24,603 nucleotides of DNA from assembly GCA_000433735.1 (NCBI GenBank), contig HF998310.1, positions 1 through 24,603 on the forward strand, read 5' to 3'. Source of the stretch: Clostridium sp. CAG:167 (GTDB taxonomy: Bacteria; Bacillota; Clostridia; Lachnospirales; Lachnospiraceae). The notes under the pieces were generated by a model. It was not told the origin of the DNA, did no database searches, and worked only from the letters and a program-made list of their open reading frames with translations. Position numbers and translations under genes: made by a program. This document shows, one piece after another, positions 7,330-14,838 of this stretch; positions within the stretch are counted from its first letter, which is position 1; every line of letters begins with the position of its first letter.

Positions 7330-7751
7330 TCAAAGAAGGAATTTTAGCGGCCTATCTTTTGTGGATGGCAGCGGTGGATGCAAAGACAAAGACGGTACCT
7401 GTCTGGCCGGGAATTGCAGGTATTTTACTTTTTAGTGTCATGGGCGTGGTGAAAGGACAGGGGATCCTGAGCCTTTTGGGTGGAATCGTTATCGGTGTAT
7501 TTTGTTTTACGGTGTCTGTATTATCCAGACAGGCCGTTGGAGCAGGAGATGGGATTGTTCTTGGTGTAACCGGAGCGGCACTGGGATTTTTCGATAATCT
7601 GGAAATTCTTATGCTGGCGTTGTTTTTTTGCAGTGTGACAGGCGTTATACTGATGGCGGTGAAAAAGAAAGGGAAAACTTACCGGCTGGCATTTGTTCCC
7701 TTTATATCCGCTGCCTTTGCTGCGATTGAAATCGTGAAGTGGAAAGGATAG
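7326..7751 (+). CDS. tadV: TadV/CpaA-type prepilin peptidase (A24 family)
   Basis: A 141-residue polytopic membrane aspartyl peptidase that would cleave the Flp prepilin leader, and perhaps the TadE-like proteins. Both catalytic aspartates are visible: D18 in AAVDAKTKTVP and D75 in the GAGD motif (VGAGDGIVLG). Length and hydrophobic pattern fit the short, methylase-lacking TadV form. It starts with TTG 7326, which overlaps the stop of the preceding gene (TTGA), after AAGGAGGAG at 7312-7320. The nearby ATG at 7322 is out of frame. The peptidase lying between the two pseudopilin genes supports one pilus operon. Confidence 0.9.
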   Translation: MIKEGILAAYLLWMAAVDAKTKTVPVWPGIAGILLFSVMGVVKGQGILSLLGGIVIGVFCFTVSVLSRQAVGAGDGIVLGVTGAALGFFDNLEILMLALFFCSVTGVILMAVKKKGKTYRLAFVPFISAAFAAIEIVKWKG

Positions 7752-7760
7752 GGATGTGTT

Positions 7761-8159
7761 ATGGCAAAGGCTTCATTTACAGTGGAAGCGGTGTTTGTTG
7801 TGAGTATTTGTATCTGGGTGCTGGTGGCACTTTGCTATGGAGGATTGTATGTACATGACAGGGCTGTTATGGCGTCGGATGTAAATAGTATTGTAAACCG
7901 GGAATTGATCCAGAGAATGAATGAGGATGAGGGGAAGAGCAGAAAAGAGATCAATGAACATTTGTATCTTTTGAAAATCCGGCAGATAACAAAAAAGAAA
8001 TATCTGGCGTGGTACAAGGTAACAGCAGAATATGAAGTCCCGGTTTCTTTTCCGCTTTTGAAGAAAATATGGCTTGGAAATAAACAGACCGGGATTTATG
8101 AAACAGAAAAAGAACAGGTGGAGTATGCCCGGATAAAATGGGATGGAGAGGATGGGTAA
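7761..8159 (+). CDS. TadE/TadG-like pseudopilin
   Basis: A 132-residue protein beginning MAKASFTVEAVFVVSICIWV, with the conserved TVEA phrase and a hydrophobic helix at about residues 9-29. The remainder is an extracytoplasmic, basic/acidic alternating domain without recognised motifs. It is a likely minor pilin of the Tad pilus. AGGG at 7750-7753 serves as ribosome binding site and overlaps the stop of the peptidase gene, leaving a 9-nt gap. Here, unlike in the TadE-like gene at 6595, the short KAS leader before the TVEA motif is present, which supports the normal start for this family. Confidence 0.85.
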   Translation: MAKASFTVEAVFVVSICIWVLVALCYGGLYVHDRAVMASDVNSIVNRELIQRMNEDEGKSRKEINEHLYLLKIRQITKKKYLAWYKVTAEYEVPVSFPLLKKIWLGNKQTGIYETEKEQVEYARIKWDGEDG

Positions 8160-8160
8160 A

Positions 8161-9276
8161 ATGGAATTTGAAATGATGGAAAGTTCTTCGGGGATTTATC
8201 TACGGATCACAGGTGAGGCAGGAGAATGTTTTGGAGATGAACTGGTGTGCCACCGGACACCGGAGGGGATTCTGCCAATGAGACTGCACAAAGTGGATGG
8301 GGAAAAAGAATATGTATATGATCTGTCAGGGGTAATACCCTTAAAAAAATATTTTTCCGAACATCCATTGACGGCAGACAAGGTAAAAGAACTGTTAGAA
8401 GGTGTTTTTCAATGTTATAAGCAGGCACAGCAGTATCTCCTGGAGCCAGAGCATCTGGTAATAGATCCTGAGTACATATTTTATTCCACGGCTCAGAAAA
8501 AATGGAAGATTCCATACTGTGGAGGATACAAGAAAGGTGTAATGGATGGGGTGGCCAGAGTTCTGGAGTGTCTGATGGATTATATGGATGGAGCAGATCA
8601 AAAACTGTGTCGGCAGATATACGGTTTACACGGAATGGCACAGGCAGGAAACTGCCATTTACAAGATATTCTGGCTGGAGTTGTGCAGGAGGAAAAAACA
8701 CCGGTTGTGGAAATTAAAACGGAGGAAGAAATCCGGGAAACAAAAAGAAAGCCGGAGAAAAGCAGAGCAGGGAGGGCGGATAAAAAAACGATCAAGGTTC
8801 CTGCTAATTCATATATTTATTTGGGAATAGCCGGAGCGGCCGGCTTTTTGGCTATTTTGTACTGCTATGAACAGGGGATTTTTTTGGACGCTGTGACAAA
8901 GACGGTAAAATGGGATTTTCTGGGAATTATAATGGGGCTTTGGATTCTTGTTCTGGGAGTCGCTTTTTATAAAATACGCCCTGAAAAAGGAGAGCAGTTT
9001 CAGTGGGATGATGAAATGTCCGGAGTGCCGGAGAAAGTCTGTTTTGTGCCGCAGATTCCTGGAAGAGAGATGATCTTCATAACAGAGTTTCCGGCAATGA
9101 CAGGAAACTATCTTCAGGTAAAAAGAGAAGGGGCTGTGATCTATGTGATCAACAAAGATTCCCCACAAGAGATTTTTGTTAATGGGAGAGTACTGGTTCC
9201 ATGGAAGAGGCAGATTGTAGAGGACGGTGATCTGATCTCTTTTGGAACAGAAGAATATGTGATTGAAATTTCTTAG
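8161..9276 (+). CDS. DUF6382 / FHA-like membrane protein at end of Tad operon
   Basis: A 371-residue protein. The start was set at ATG 8161, one base after the previous stop, with GAGAGGATGG upstream; ATG 8143 and 8152 are in frame but overlap the previous gene. The N-terminal ~170 residues fit DUF6382 (LPMRLHKVDGEKEYVYDLSG, then YLLEPEHLVIDPEYIFY). A Lys/Arg/Glu-rich linker (about 185-212) is followed by two membrane segments (about 217-236 and 254-273). The C-terminus (about 285-371) resembles an FHA domain, with conserved FVNGRVL, then DGDLISFG. The N-terminal FHA half lacks the GR..SRxH residues that bind phosphothreonine, so phosphopeptide binding is doubtful. It is probably a cytoplasmic regulator or scaffold of the pilus machine; the function is inferred. 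Confidence 0.78.
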   Translation: MEFEMMESSSGIYLRITGEAGECFGDELVCHRTPEGILPMRLHKVDGEKEYVYDLSGVIPLKKYFSEHPLTADKVKELLEGVFQCYKQAQQYLLEPEHLVIDPEYIFYSTAQKKWKIPYCGGYKKGVMDGVARVLECLMDYMDGADQKLCRQIYGLHGMAQAGNCHLQDILAGVVQEEKTPVVEIKTEEEIRETKRKPEKSRAGRADKKTIKVPANSYIYLGIAGAAGFLAILYCYEQGIFLDAVTKTVKWDFLGIIMGLWILVLGVAFYKIRPEKGEQFQWDDEMSGVPEKVCFVPQIPGREMIFITEFPAMTGNYLQVKREGAVIYVINKDSPQEIFVNGRVLVPWKRQIVEDGDLISFGTEEYVIEIS

Positions 9277-10679
9277 TCAGACAGAACAGGAAACTTCATG
9301 TGTTCCAGGTATTTGCTCTGAAAATCCGGGTGATCTGCCAGAGAGATAGTCTGAATGTGGGAAATGTCTGGCAGGGAGCAGTTTTTTGTGGCATAGTTAA
9401 ACAAGCCGGTAAGACAGGTGTTTCCAAGGGCCTGTATGGAGTGTCTGGTCCGGGAGGGAAGAAGTCCCAGTGTTTCGCAGTCCTTCACAGAAACATAAAA
9501 TCCAAAGCCGCCTCCCAGAAAAATATGGTCTAATTCCGGAGCAGTAAGTCCGGCTTCAGACAGTAGAATGTCAATGCCGGCTCCGATGGCGGCTTTTGCA
9601 AGCTGGATGGTGCGAAAATCATCCGCTGTAAAATACAGACTGGATCCGTCCGCTTTACGGGATAGGAAGATCCCTTTTTCCGGAAAGCGGCGGGTCAAAA
9701 TCCCGTCGGCAGTTACATAGTGTTTTCGGATCAGATCACTGCAGAGAGACAGAGCTCCGGAGCCGCAGATCCCTACGGGGAGTTTGTTATCAATGGTCTG
9801 ACAGAGGCATCCTAAAGGTTTTACAGATACAGAAGAAACAGCACCGGCAACGGCAGCACACCCGCAGGAAAGACCATTTCCTTCAAAAGCGGGTCCGGCA
9901 GCAGTGGAACATGCATAATAATGGTCCCGGACTTTTAATACCATCTCTCCATTGGTTCCAAGGTCCAAGAAAAGTGCAGAATCATACTGCTCCAGCCGGC
10001 AGGCCAGGATGCCTGCTGTGATGTCACCGCCGATAAAAGCAGAGATCCAGGGAAGGATTGTAACCCGACAAGATCCATAATAAAAAGGTTCCGGGGAAGT
10101 TTCCCGGACAGTAAACGGGCTGCGGGACAGAGAAGATACATCGTATCCAAGAAGGAGATGGATCATGGTAGTATTGCCTCCCAGGTAAGCAGATTTTATA
10201 TTGTGGACAGCCTGGCCGGATTTTTGGCAGAGTGTGGATAACTCTTGTTTCAGAGACTGACACAGACATTGTTTCAGAGAGTCTGAATTTCCCTGGAGAC
10301 TGCTTTGGATGCGGGAAATCACATCTTTTCCAAAACTCCGCTGAGGGTTCGCAAAGGATGAGGAAGCAAGTATTTTTTTATGTTCTGTATTGATAAGTGA
10401 AAGGGCAATGGTAGTAGTGCCAATGTCTATAAGAACCGCGTCAGCCATAAGAGATGAAGGGGAATCCGGTGTTAGAGAGAGACCTTCTATGGATTCCGTT
10501 TCTTTTTCCAGAGAGACGGTAACGGTGTTTTGGGGAACCATAGAACAGTCAAAAGAGTACTGTTTGCCGTTGCATAATCTGGCACCATGGCAGTTGCAGG
10601 GAAGAGTATAGCCGGCTTCTTCCAGCAAAGTCAGAATGTTTTTGGTGTTATTGGCAGGTGGCTTGATGGTAATCTTCAT
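9273..10679 (-). CDS. ASKHA-domain protein (RACo-like, DUF4445 family)
   Basis: A 468-residue protein of the ASKHA (actin/Hsp70-like ATPase) group related to reductive activators of corrinoid proteins. ATP-fold motifs are LIDIGTTTIALSLIN at about residues 83-97 (phosphate 1), GGNTTMIHLLLG near 167, ALFLDLGTNGEMVL near 235 (phosphate 2), CGSGAL, and FLGGGFGF near 388 (adenosine). The N-terminus is ferredoxin-like (GYTLPCNCHGARLC), but the Cys pattern C28-x-C30-x5-C36-x8-C45 is not the canonical [2Fe-2S] spacing. The protein is shorter than full RACo (about 600+). AAAGGG precedes the ATG. No methyltransferase or corrinoid protein gene is adjacent, so the substrate is unknown. Its TAA overlaps the stop of the convergent FHA-like gene. 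Confidence 0.82.
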   Translation of the reverse strand: MKITIKPPANNTKNILTLLEEAGYTLPCNCHGARLCNGKQYSFDCSMVPQNTVTVSLEKETESIEGLSLTPDSPSSLMADAVLIDIGTTTIALSLINTEHKKILASSSFANPQRSFGKDVISRIQSSLQGNSDSLKQCLCQSLKQELSTLCQKSGQAVHNIKSAYLGGNTTMIHLLLGYDVSSLSRSPFTVRETSPEPFYYGSCRVTILPWISAFIGGDITAGILACRLEQYDSALFLDLGTNGEMVLKVRDHYYACSTAAGPAFEGNGLSCGCAAVAGAVSSVSVKPLGCLCQTIDNKLPVGICGSGALSLCSDLIRKHYVTADGILTRRFPEKGIFLSRKADGSSLYFTADDFRTIQLAKAAIGAGIDILLSEAGLTAPELDHIFLGGGFGFYVSVKDCETLGLLPSRTRHSIQALGNTCLTGLFNYATKNCSLPDISHIQTISLADHPDFQSKYLEHMKFPVLSD

Positions 10680-10697
10680 GGATCGGTTTCCCTTTCA

Positions 10698-10726
10698 TTG
10701 AAAAGTTTTATTTTCTGTGTTACAAT
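10698..10726 (+). promoter_or_regulatory. Sigma-A promoter of the rhomboid-murG operon
   Basis: TTGAAA at 10698-10703 and TACAAT at 10721-10726 are separated by exactly 17 nt. Predicted transcription start is about 10733, roughly 26 nt before the first candidate start codon. Confidence 0.75.
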
Positions 10727-10730
10727 TCCT

Positions 10731-10739
10731 ATCATAACA
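10731..10739 (-). promoter_or_regulatory. Possible extended -10 promoter of the ASKHA gene
   Basis: On the - strand TGTTATGAT is an extended -10 (TG-n-TATGAT), with TATGAT at 10731-10736. There is no good -35. It lies next to the + strand promoter, so divergent transcription from one short region is likely. Confidence 0.35.
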
Positions 10740-10758
10740 TATAATCAGGTTAAGTGCT

Positions 10759-11394
10759 ATGAAAAGAGGTGACAGGACTTTGGAACAGAGAAAACAGATA
10801 CCTTATATAACGATCCTGTTGATCGCAGCAAATTTTATCGTGTTTTTTATTACGGAATTTACCGGATCCAGTGAAGATCCGGATCATATGATCGCCATGG
10901 AAGCTGCTTTTGAGCCGTTGATCTTGCAGCAACATGAGTGGTACCGGCTTATTACTCATTTCTTTTTACATTTTGGATGGGACCACCTTATTAACAACAT
11001 GGTGTCTCTGGCGGTACTTGGATATGCTTTGGAAGCGAATATGGGAAGGATCTCCTATCTGGTGTTTTATTTCCTGTGTGGAATTCTTGCAGGAGTTTCA
11101 TCCATCGTTTATAATGTGTATATAGGAGCGCAGTATACGGTTTCAGCCGGAGCGTCCGGAGCTATTTACGGATTGATGGGGGCTCTGCTTGTAATGCTTA
11201 TTATAGGCAACAGGGGGCGTAAAAGATCTACAGAAGTTCCGAGATTTATGATTTATCTGGCATTTAGTATATACAGTGGATTACAGGATACCAGTATTGA
11301 CAATGCAGCTCATATAGGCGGCTTTGCAGCAGGCGTAGTCATTTGCTTTCTTATGAGCCGGATAAAACGGATGGAGGTTTCTTATGAAAGTTAA
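10759..11394 (+). CDS. Rhomboid-family intramembrane serine protease
   Basis: A 211-residue polytopic protease. The catalytic pair is visible: serine S133 in GASG (131-134, VSAGASGAIYGLMGALL) and histidine H185 in DNAAHIGGFAAG. The L1-loop/HFFLHFGWDHLINNM segment at about 67-81 is also typical. Six hydrophobic helices fit the basic rhomboid fold. ATG 10759 was used as the start, but TTG 10780, in frame, has a better ribosome binding site (AGAGGTGA, about 10764-10771) and would remove seven basic residues; the choice is open. It is the first gene of a four-gene operon and overlaps the next gene by 11 nt. The substrate is unknown. Confidence 0.92.
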   Translation: MKRGDRTLEQRKQIPYITILLIAANFIVFFITEFTGSSEDPDHMIAMEAAFEPLILQQHEWYRLITHFFLHFGWDHLINNMVSLAVLGYALEANMGRISYLVFYFLCGILAGVSSIVYNVYIGAQYTVSAGASGAIYGLMGALLVMLIIGNRGRKRSTEVPRFMIYLAFSIYSGLQDTSIDNAAHIGGFAAGVVICFLMSRIKRMEVSYES

Positions 11395-12370
11395 TATTTA
11401 TTATGGTGGCAGAGGTCTGATCGATGACCCCACTTTGTTTGTTCTGGAAAAAATGGAAAAGGTTCTGGATGAACTCCGGGTCAGTGTGGAACGATATAAT
11501 CTGTATGAAGAAAAAAGTAATATTATGGTTCTGCCAAAAACACTGAAAGATGTGGATGGAGTGATTCTGGCGGCTTCCGTGGAGTGGTATGGTTATGGTG
11601 GATTTTTGCAGCAGTTTTTAGACGCCTGCTGGCTTTATGGGGACAAGGAAAAAATTTCCCATATCTATATGCTGCCGGTAGTGACAGCCACCACATACGG
11701 AGAGCGAGAAGCAGAATACAATCTGATCCGTGCCTGGGAAATGTTAGGCGGAGTGCCGGGAGATGGTCTGTGTACTTATGTGGAGGATCACATCGAGTTT
11801 GAGACCAATGCAGAATTGAACCTTATGATCGAGAAAAAGGCGGAAAATTTTTACAGGATGATTTCCAAGAAAATGGTGGCCTTTCCTAACAGCAGTATGC
11901 AGGTGAAGAAGAAGGTACTCAGGGGAAGCACCCTGTCACTTACCCCTCAGGAAAGTGAGCAGTTATCAATATATGCATCCAATGACAACTATGTAAAAAA
12001 ACAAAAAGAAGATATCGAGGAGCTGGCAAGCCTGTTTAAGGGAATGATGGGAGAGGATCCGCAGGAAACATCCTATGTGGATATTTTCCAGAAACATTTT
12101 ATCCCAAATGCCAAGGTAAAAGGAATCTTCCAGATCGATTTGGTGAATGATAAAACTTCGCTGGTTCTGGATGTGGCAGACGGAAAGCTACAGTGCTACA
12201 AAGGAACCGCAGAAAAACCAGATGTTACAGCCAAGACCAAGGCAGAGGTACTGGACAGCATCCTGGATGGCAAAAAGAGTTTCCAGGTGGCGTTTATGTC
12301 CGGTGAACTGTCAGCCCAGGGAGATTTTGAGATACTTCGCAATTTAGATACGATTTTCCGGTTCGGGTGA
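11384..12370 (+). CDS. Flavodoxin-like NAD(P)H-dependent reductase fused to SCP2 domain
   Basis: A 328-residue cytoplasmic protein. The N-terminal part (1-165) has a flavodoxin-like alpha/beta pattern: MKVNIYYGG, DGVILAASVEWYGYGGFLQQ, and MLPVVTATTYGERE, typical of NADPH-dependent FMN reductase-like folds. A helical linker leads to the C-terminal ~100 residues, which look like SCP2 (sterol carrier protein 2-like): KGIFQIDLVNDKTSLVLDVA, then an acidic loop, and a final GELSAQGDFEILRNLDTIF. SCP2 domains bind hydrophobic ligands; the ligand and electron acceptor are unknown here. The ATG at 11384 has GGAGG at 11373-11377 and overlaps the rhomboid gene. The domain calls are from pattern recognition; the fusion is seen as one uninterrupted frame. 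Confidence 0.75.
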   Translation: MKVNIYYGGRGLIDDPTLFVLEKMEKVLDELRVSVERYNLYEEKSNIMVLPKTLKDVDGVILAASVEWYGYGGFLQQFLDACWLYGDKEKISHIYMLPVVTATTYGEREAEYNLIRAWEMLGGVPGDGLCTYVEDHIEFETNAELNLMIEKKAENFYRMISKKMVAFPNSSMQVKKKVLRGSTLSLTPQESEQLSIYASNDNYVKKQKEDIEELASLFKGMMGEDPQETSYVDIFQKHFIPNAKVKGIFQIDLVNDKTSLVLDVADGKLQCYKGTAEKPDVTAKTKAEVLDSILDGKKSFQVAFMSGELSAQGDFEILRNLDTIFRFG

Positions 12371-12418
12371 GCCAGAGATTCAAATATATAAGCCCGGGAG
12401 GGCAGATGGAGGATTAGA

Positions 12419-12832
12419 ATGAAGGACGAGAACTGTATTTTTTGTAAAATTCTGGCAGGAGAAATTCCGTCTACTGCCGTGTATGAAGATGATGATTTTA
12501 AGGCTATCCTGGATGTGAATCCGGCGGCCCGGGGCCATGTTATCATCCTGCCCAAGAATCATGCAGCAAATATTTACGAATTGCCGGATGAGGACGCATC
12601 AAAGATCATGATAGTAGCAAAAAAAATTGCCACAGCCATTGAAAAAGCTTACCATTGCGATGGCGTCAATATTTTGCAGAATAACGGAGAGGCGGCAGGC
12701 CAGACGGTATTTCACCTTCATGTTCATGTGATCCCGAGATTTAAGGGAGATACAGTGAATATTGGATGGAAACAGGGAGATATGCCGGAAGATCTGGATG
12801 CGATCTGCAAAGAAATCCAGGCACAGCTGTAG
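12419..12832 (+). CDS. HIT-family (Hint-like) nucleotide-binding hydrolase
   Basis: A 137-residue protein. It has the Hint signature CIFCKILAGEIPS at residues 5-17 with a CxxC that can bind zinc, DVNPAARGHVIILPKNH in the middle, and the catalytic histidine triad HLHVHVIPRF at about 100-109. Members hydrolyse nucleoside phosphoramidates or act on adenylated intermediates. GGAGG at 12408-12412 precedes the ATG by 6 nt. It lies 48 nt after the flavodoxin/SCP2 gene and 16 nt before murG, within one operon. Length is normal for the family. Confidence 0.94.
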   Translation: MKDENCIFCKILAGEIPSTAVYEDDDFKAILDVNPAARGHVIILPKNHAANIYELPDEDASKIMIVAKKIATAIEKAYHCDGVNILQNNGEAAGQTVFHLHVHVIPRFKGDTVNIGWKQGDMPEDLDAICKEIQAQL

Positions 12833-12848
12833 AAAGGTGGAACGACAG

Positions 12849-13922
12849 GTGAAAAAGATCATATTAACAGGTGGCGGAACAGCCGGTCATGTAACTCCGA
12901 ATATTGCATTGATCCCGGAACTGCAGAAAAGAGGATATGAGATACATTATATTGGCTCTAAAAATGGAATTGAAAAAGAGTTGATGGCTAATTTTGACAT
13001 TCCATACTATGGAATATCTTCAGGTAAATTACGCCGTTATTTTGATGTAAAGAATTTCACAGATCCTTTCCGCATCTTGAAAGGTTATAGCGAGGCATCC
13101 CGTATTATCAAGCAGGTGAAGCCGGATGTGATTTTTTCAAAGGGCGGTTTTGTTACGGTGCCGGTTGTAAAGGCGGCCAAGCGGAGGAATGTACCTTGCG
13201 TGCTTCATGAATCCGACATTTCGCCGGGGCTTGCCAACCGTCTGTGTCTTTCATCCGCATCGGCGATCTGTGCTAATTTTCCGGAGACCCTCTCCCATTT
13301 ACCAAAAGACAAGGCATATCTGACCGGTTCCCCGATCCGCAGGGAGTTGTTTTCGGGAAATCGTCTGGAAGGATTGAAAATGTGTGGGTTTACTGCGGAT
13401 AAACCGGTTATTTTGGTAATTGGCGGAAGTCTTGGATCTGTTCGTGTAAATGAAGCAGTAAGAGAAATTTTGCCGGAACTTTTGAAGAAGTATCAGGTGA
13501 TTCACCTTTGTGGCAAGGATAAAGTAGATTCATCTCTGGAAGGAACCGAGGGATATGTTCAGTACGAATATATTCAGAAGGAACTGTGTGATCTGCTGGA
13601 TGCAGCGGATCTGGTAATATCCAGGGCAGGGGCCAATGCAATCTGTGAGCTGCTGGCTCTGCATAAACCTAATATTTTAATTCCATTGTCACTGGAGGCG
13701 AGCCGCGGCGACCAGATCTTAAATGCGGAGTCTTTTGAGCGTCAGGGATTCAGTTATGTGATCAAAGAGGAAGAACTTACCAGCCAGGGACTTCTGGAAG
13801 CGGTTTCTACTGTAGATTCTCAAAAAGAAGAGTACAGAAAGACCATGGAGGCAAGCGGCCAGCAGAATGCGGTTGTAAAGGTGGCTGATATTATCGAAAA
13901 AGTGGCGGATGGATCGAAATAA
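12849..13922 (+). CDS. murG: MurG N-acetylglucosaminyltransferase (lipid II synthesis)
   Basis: A 357-residue GT28 enzyme that transfers GlcNAc from UDP-GlcNAc to lipid I at the cytoplasmic face of the membrane. Motifs are the glycine loop GGGTAGHVTPN at about residues 8-18, SKGGFVTVPVV near 98, HESDISPGLANR near 120, the second glycine loop IGGSLGS near 190, and SRAGANAICELLAL followed by PLSLEASRGDQ in the UDP-GlcNAc site. The GTG start at 12849 was chosen because AAAGGTGG (12833-12840) precedes it and KKIILTGGGTAGH is the expected N-terminus; an upstream in-frame ATG at 12762 lies inside the HIT gene. It is the last gene of the operon and is not flanked by other mur/fts genes. Confidence 0.96.
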   Translation: MKKIILTGGGTAGHVTPNIALIPELQKRGYEIHYIGSKNGIEKELMANFDIPYYGISSGKLRRYFDVKNFTDPFRILKGYSEASRIIKQVKPDVIFSKGGFVTVPVVKAAKRRNVPCVLHESDISPGLANRLCLSSASAICANFPETLSHLPKDKAYLTGSPIRRELFSGNRLEGLKMCGFTADKPVILVIGGSLGSVRVNEAVREILPELLKKYQVIHLCGKDKVDSSLEGTEGYVQYEYIQKELCDLLDAADLVISRAGANAICELLALHKPNILIPLSLEASRGDQILNAESFERQGFSYVIKEEELTSQGLLEAVSTVDSQKEEYRKTMEASGQQNAVVKVADIIEKVADGSK

Positions 13923-13970
13923 AGAAAAAAAGAAACAAACAAGTCACATATTGTATAACGAAATATGAAA

Positions 13971-14012
13971 AAAAGGGACAGGCTGTCTGGGAATTGCCGG
14001 TCCCTTTTGTTA
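13971..14012 (+). terminator. Intrinsic terminator after murG
   Basis: AAAAGGGAC 13971-13979 pairs with GTCCCTTTT 14000-14008; the inner GGC/GCC pair extends the stem past a mismatch. The T-rich end supports termination. Confidence 0.8.
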
Positions 14013-14016
14013 TACT
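14008..14016 (+). promoter_or_regulatory. Possible extended -10 promoter for the membrane protein gene
   Basis: TGTTATACT (TG-n-TATACT) lies directly at the end of the murG terminator. There is no convincing -35. The position, 32 nt before ATG 14048, is suitable. Confidence 0.35.
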
Positions 14017-14047
14017 TACCCTACACTAAGAAATGGGGGATAAAAAA

Positions 14048-14707
14048 ATGCAGTATGTGCAGATAAACGCAGTAACCATTATAATGGCCGGGATCCTGGC
14101 AGCCGGTTTGTTGTTTTACATAATACCTTCCAGCGGATTGGGGCGGCTTTACAGGCAGAGCAGAGAGCCGGGGCAGATGAAAAGCCGTTATCTTAAGAAT
14201 ATGACAAAACGGTTTGAAACAGCCTATGCCCTGAGACAGGGAGTTCCCAATGTAGAAGTATTTGTGAGAAAATATCTGCTGGGATATAAGGTGGCCGGGA
14301 TTTCTGTAAGCGGCTGGCAGAATCTGGGCAGCATCAGCATCCTTTCAGCTATGTTTGGAAGTCTCGGTGCAGGGATATGGCAGCTGTTTCACGGTCAGCC
14401 AAGGCAGGCTCTGTACTATGTAGGGCTGGGGGTGGCAGTCAGTGGATGTTTGGTAATCGTGGACTGTTTGTCTTCCGTAGAAAAAAGACTGAACCGGATC
14501 CGGATTTTTCTGGTGGACTATATGGAGAACACCATGAAACCGAAGCTGGAAGAGACGAGACAGTCAGAAGAAAGGAAGAGGCAGAAAGAAGCGGAAAAAA
14601 CAGTGCAGGAACCGGCGAAGGAACAAACCCGTCAGCCTATGCCGGCCATTGAGTTTACACCAGAGGAAGAAAAGATCATAAGAGAGGTATTGCAGGAATA
14701 TCTTTAA
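14048..14707 (+). CDS. Membrane protein of unknown function
   Basis: A 219-residue protein, not recognised. The start was set at ATG 14048 because GGGGGA at 14035-14040 gives 7-nt spacing; ATG 14033, in frame, would add five residues and lacks an SD. Predicted features are a membrane segment at about residues 7-27, a basic region with a Tyr/Arg-rich cytoplasmic face (about 30-80), and two further hydrophobic segments (about 95-112 and 119-139). A long charged helical tail follows (about 140-200, Glu/Lys/Arg/Gln-rich, probably coiled coil), ending in a conserved-looking amphipathic motif FTPEEEKIIREVLQEYL. It stands alone between two terminators. Confidence 0.75.
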   Translation: MQYVQINAVTIIMAGILAAGLLFYIIPSSGLGRLYRQSREPGQMKSRYLKNMTKRFETAYALRQGVPNVEVFVRKYLLGYKVAGISVSGWQNLGSISILSAMFGSLGAGIWQLFHGQPRQALYYVGLGVAVSGCLVIVDCLSSVEKRLNRIRIFLVDYMENTMKPKLEETRQSEERKRQKEAEKTVQEPAKEQTRQPMPAIEFTPEEEKIIREVLQEYL

Positions 14708-14712
14708 CGAAT

Positions 14713-14768
14713 AGCGTGTAGATATTAGATGAAATTTTTGGTATAATATCTATACGCTTTATTTTTAT
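14713..14768 (+). terminator. Intrinsic terminator after the membrane protein gene
   Basis: Arms AGCGTGTAGATATTA 14713-14727 and TAATATCTATACGCT 14744-14758 pair over 15 bp with one G-U, followed by TTATTTTTAT. The stem is rather AT-rich but long. Confidence 0.7.
14739..14747 (+). promoter_or_regulatory. Extended -10 promoter inside the terminator, for the beta-helix gene
   Basis: TGGTATAAT (TG-n-TATAAT) at 14739-14747 has a perfect -10 but a weak -35 (TAGATA, 14719-14724). It would start transcription near 14754, about 85 nt before the beta-helix gene, and yield an RNA that keeps only part of the 3' arm of the hairpin. Confidence 0.45.
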
Positions 14769-14838
14769 GTCCGGATGGTTTCCAAAAGGGACCAAAGAGG
14801 TACAAAAGGCGAAATTATTAATGTAAGGAGTAGGTTTT

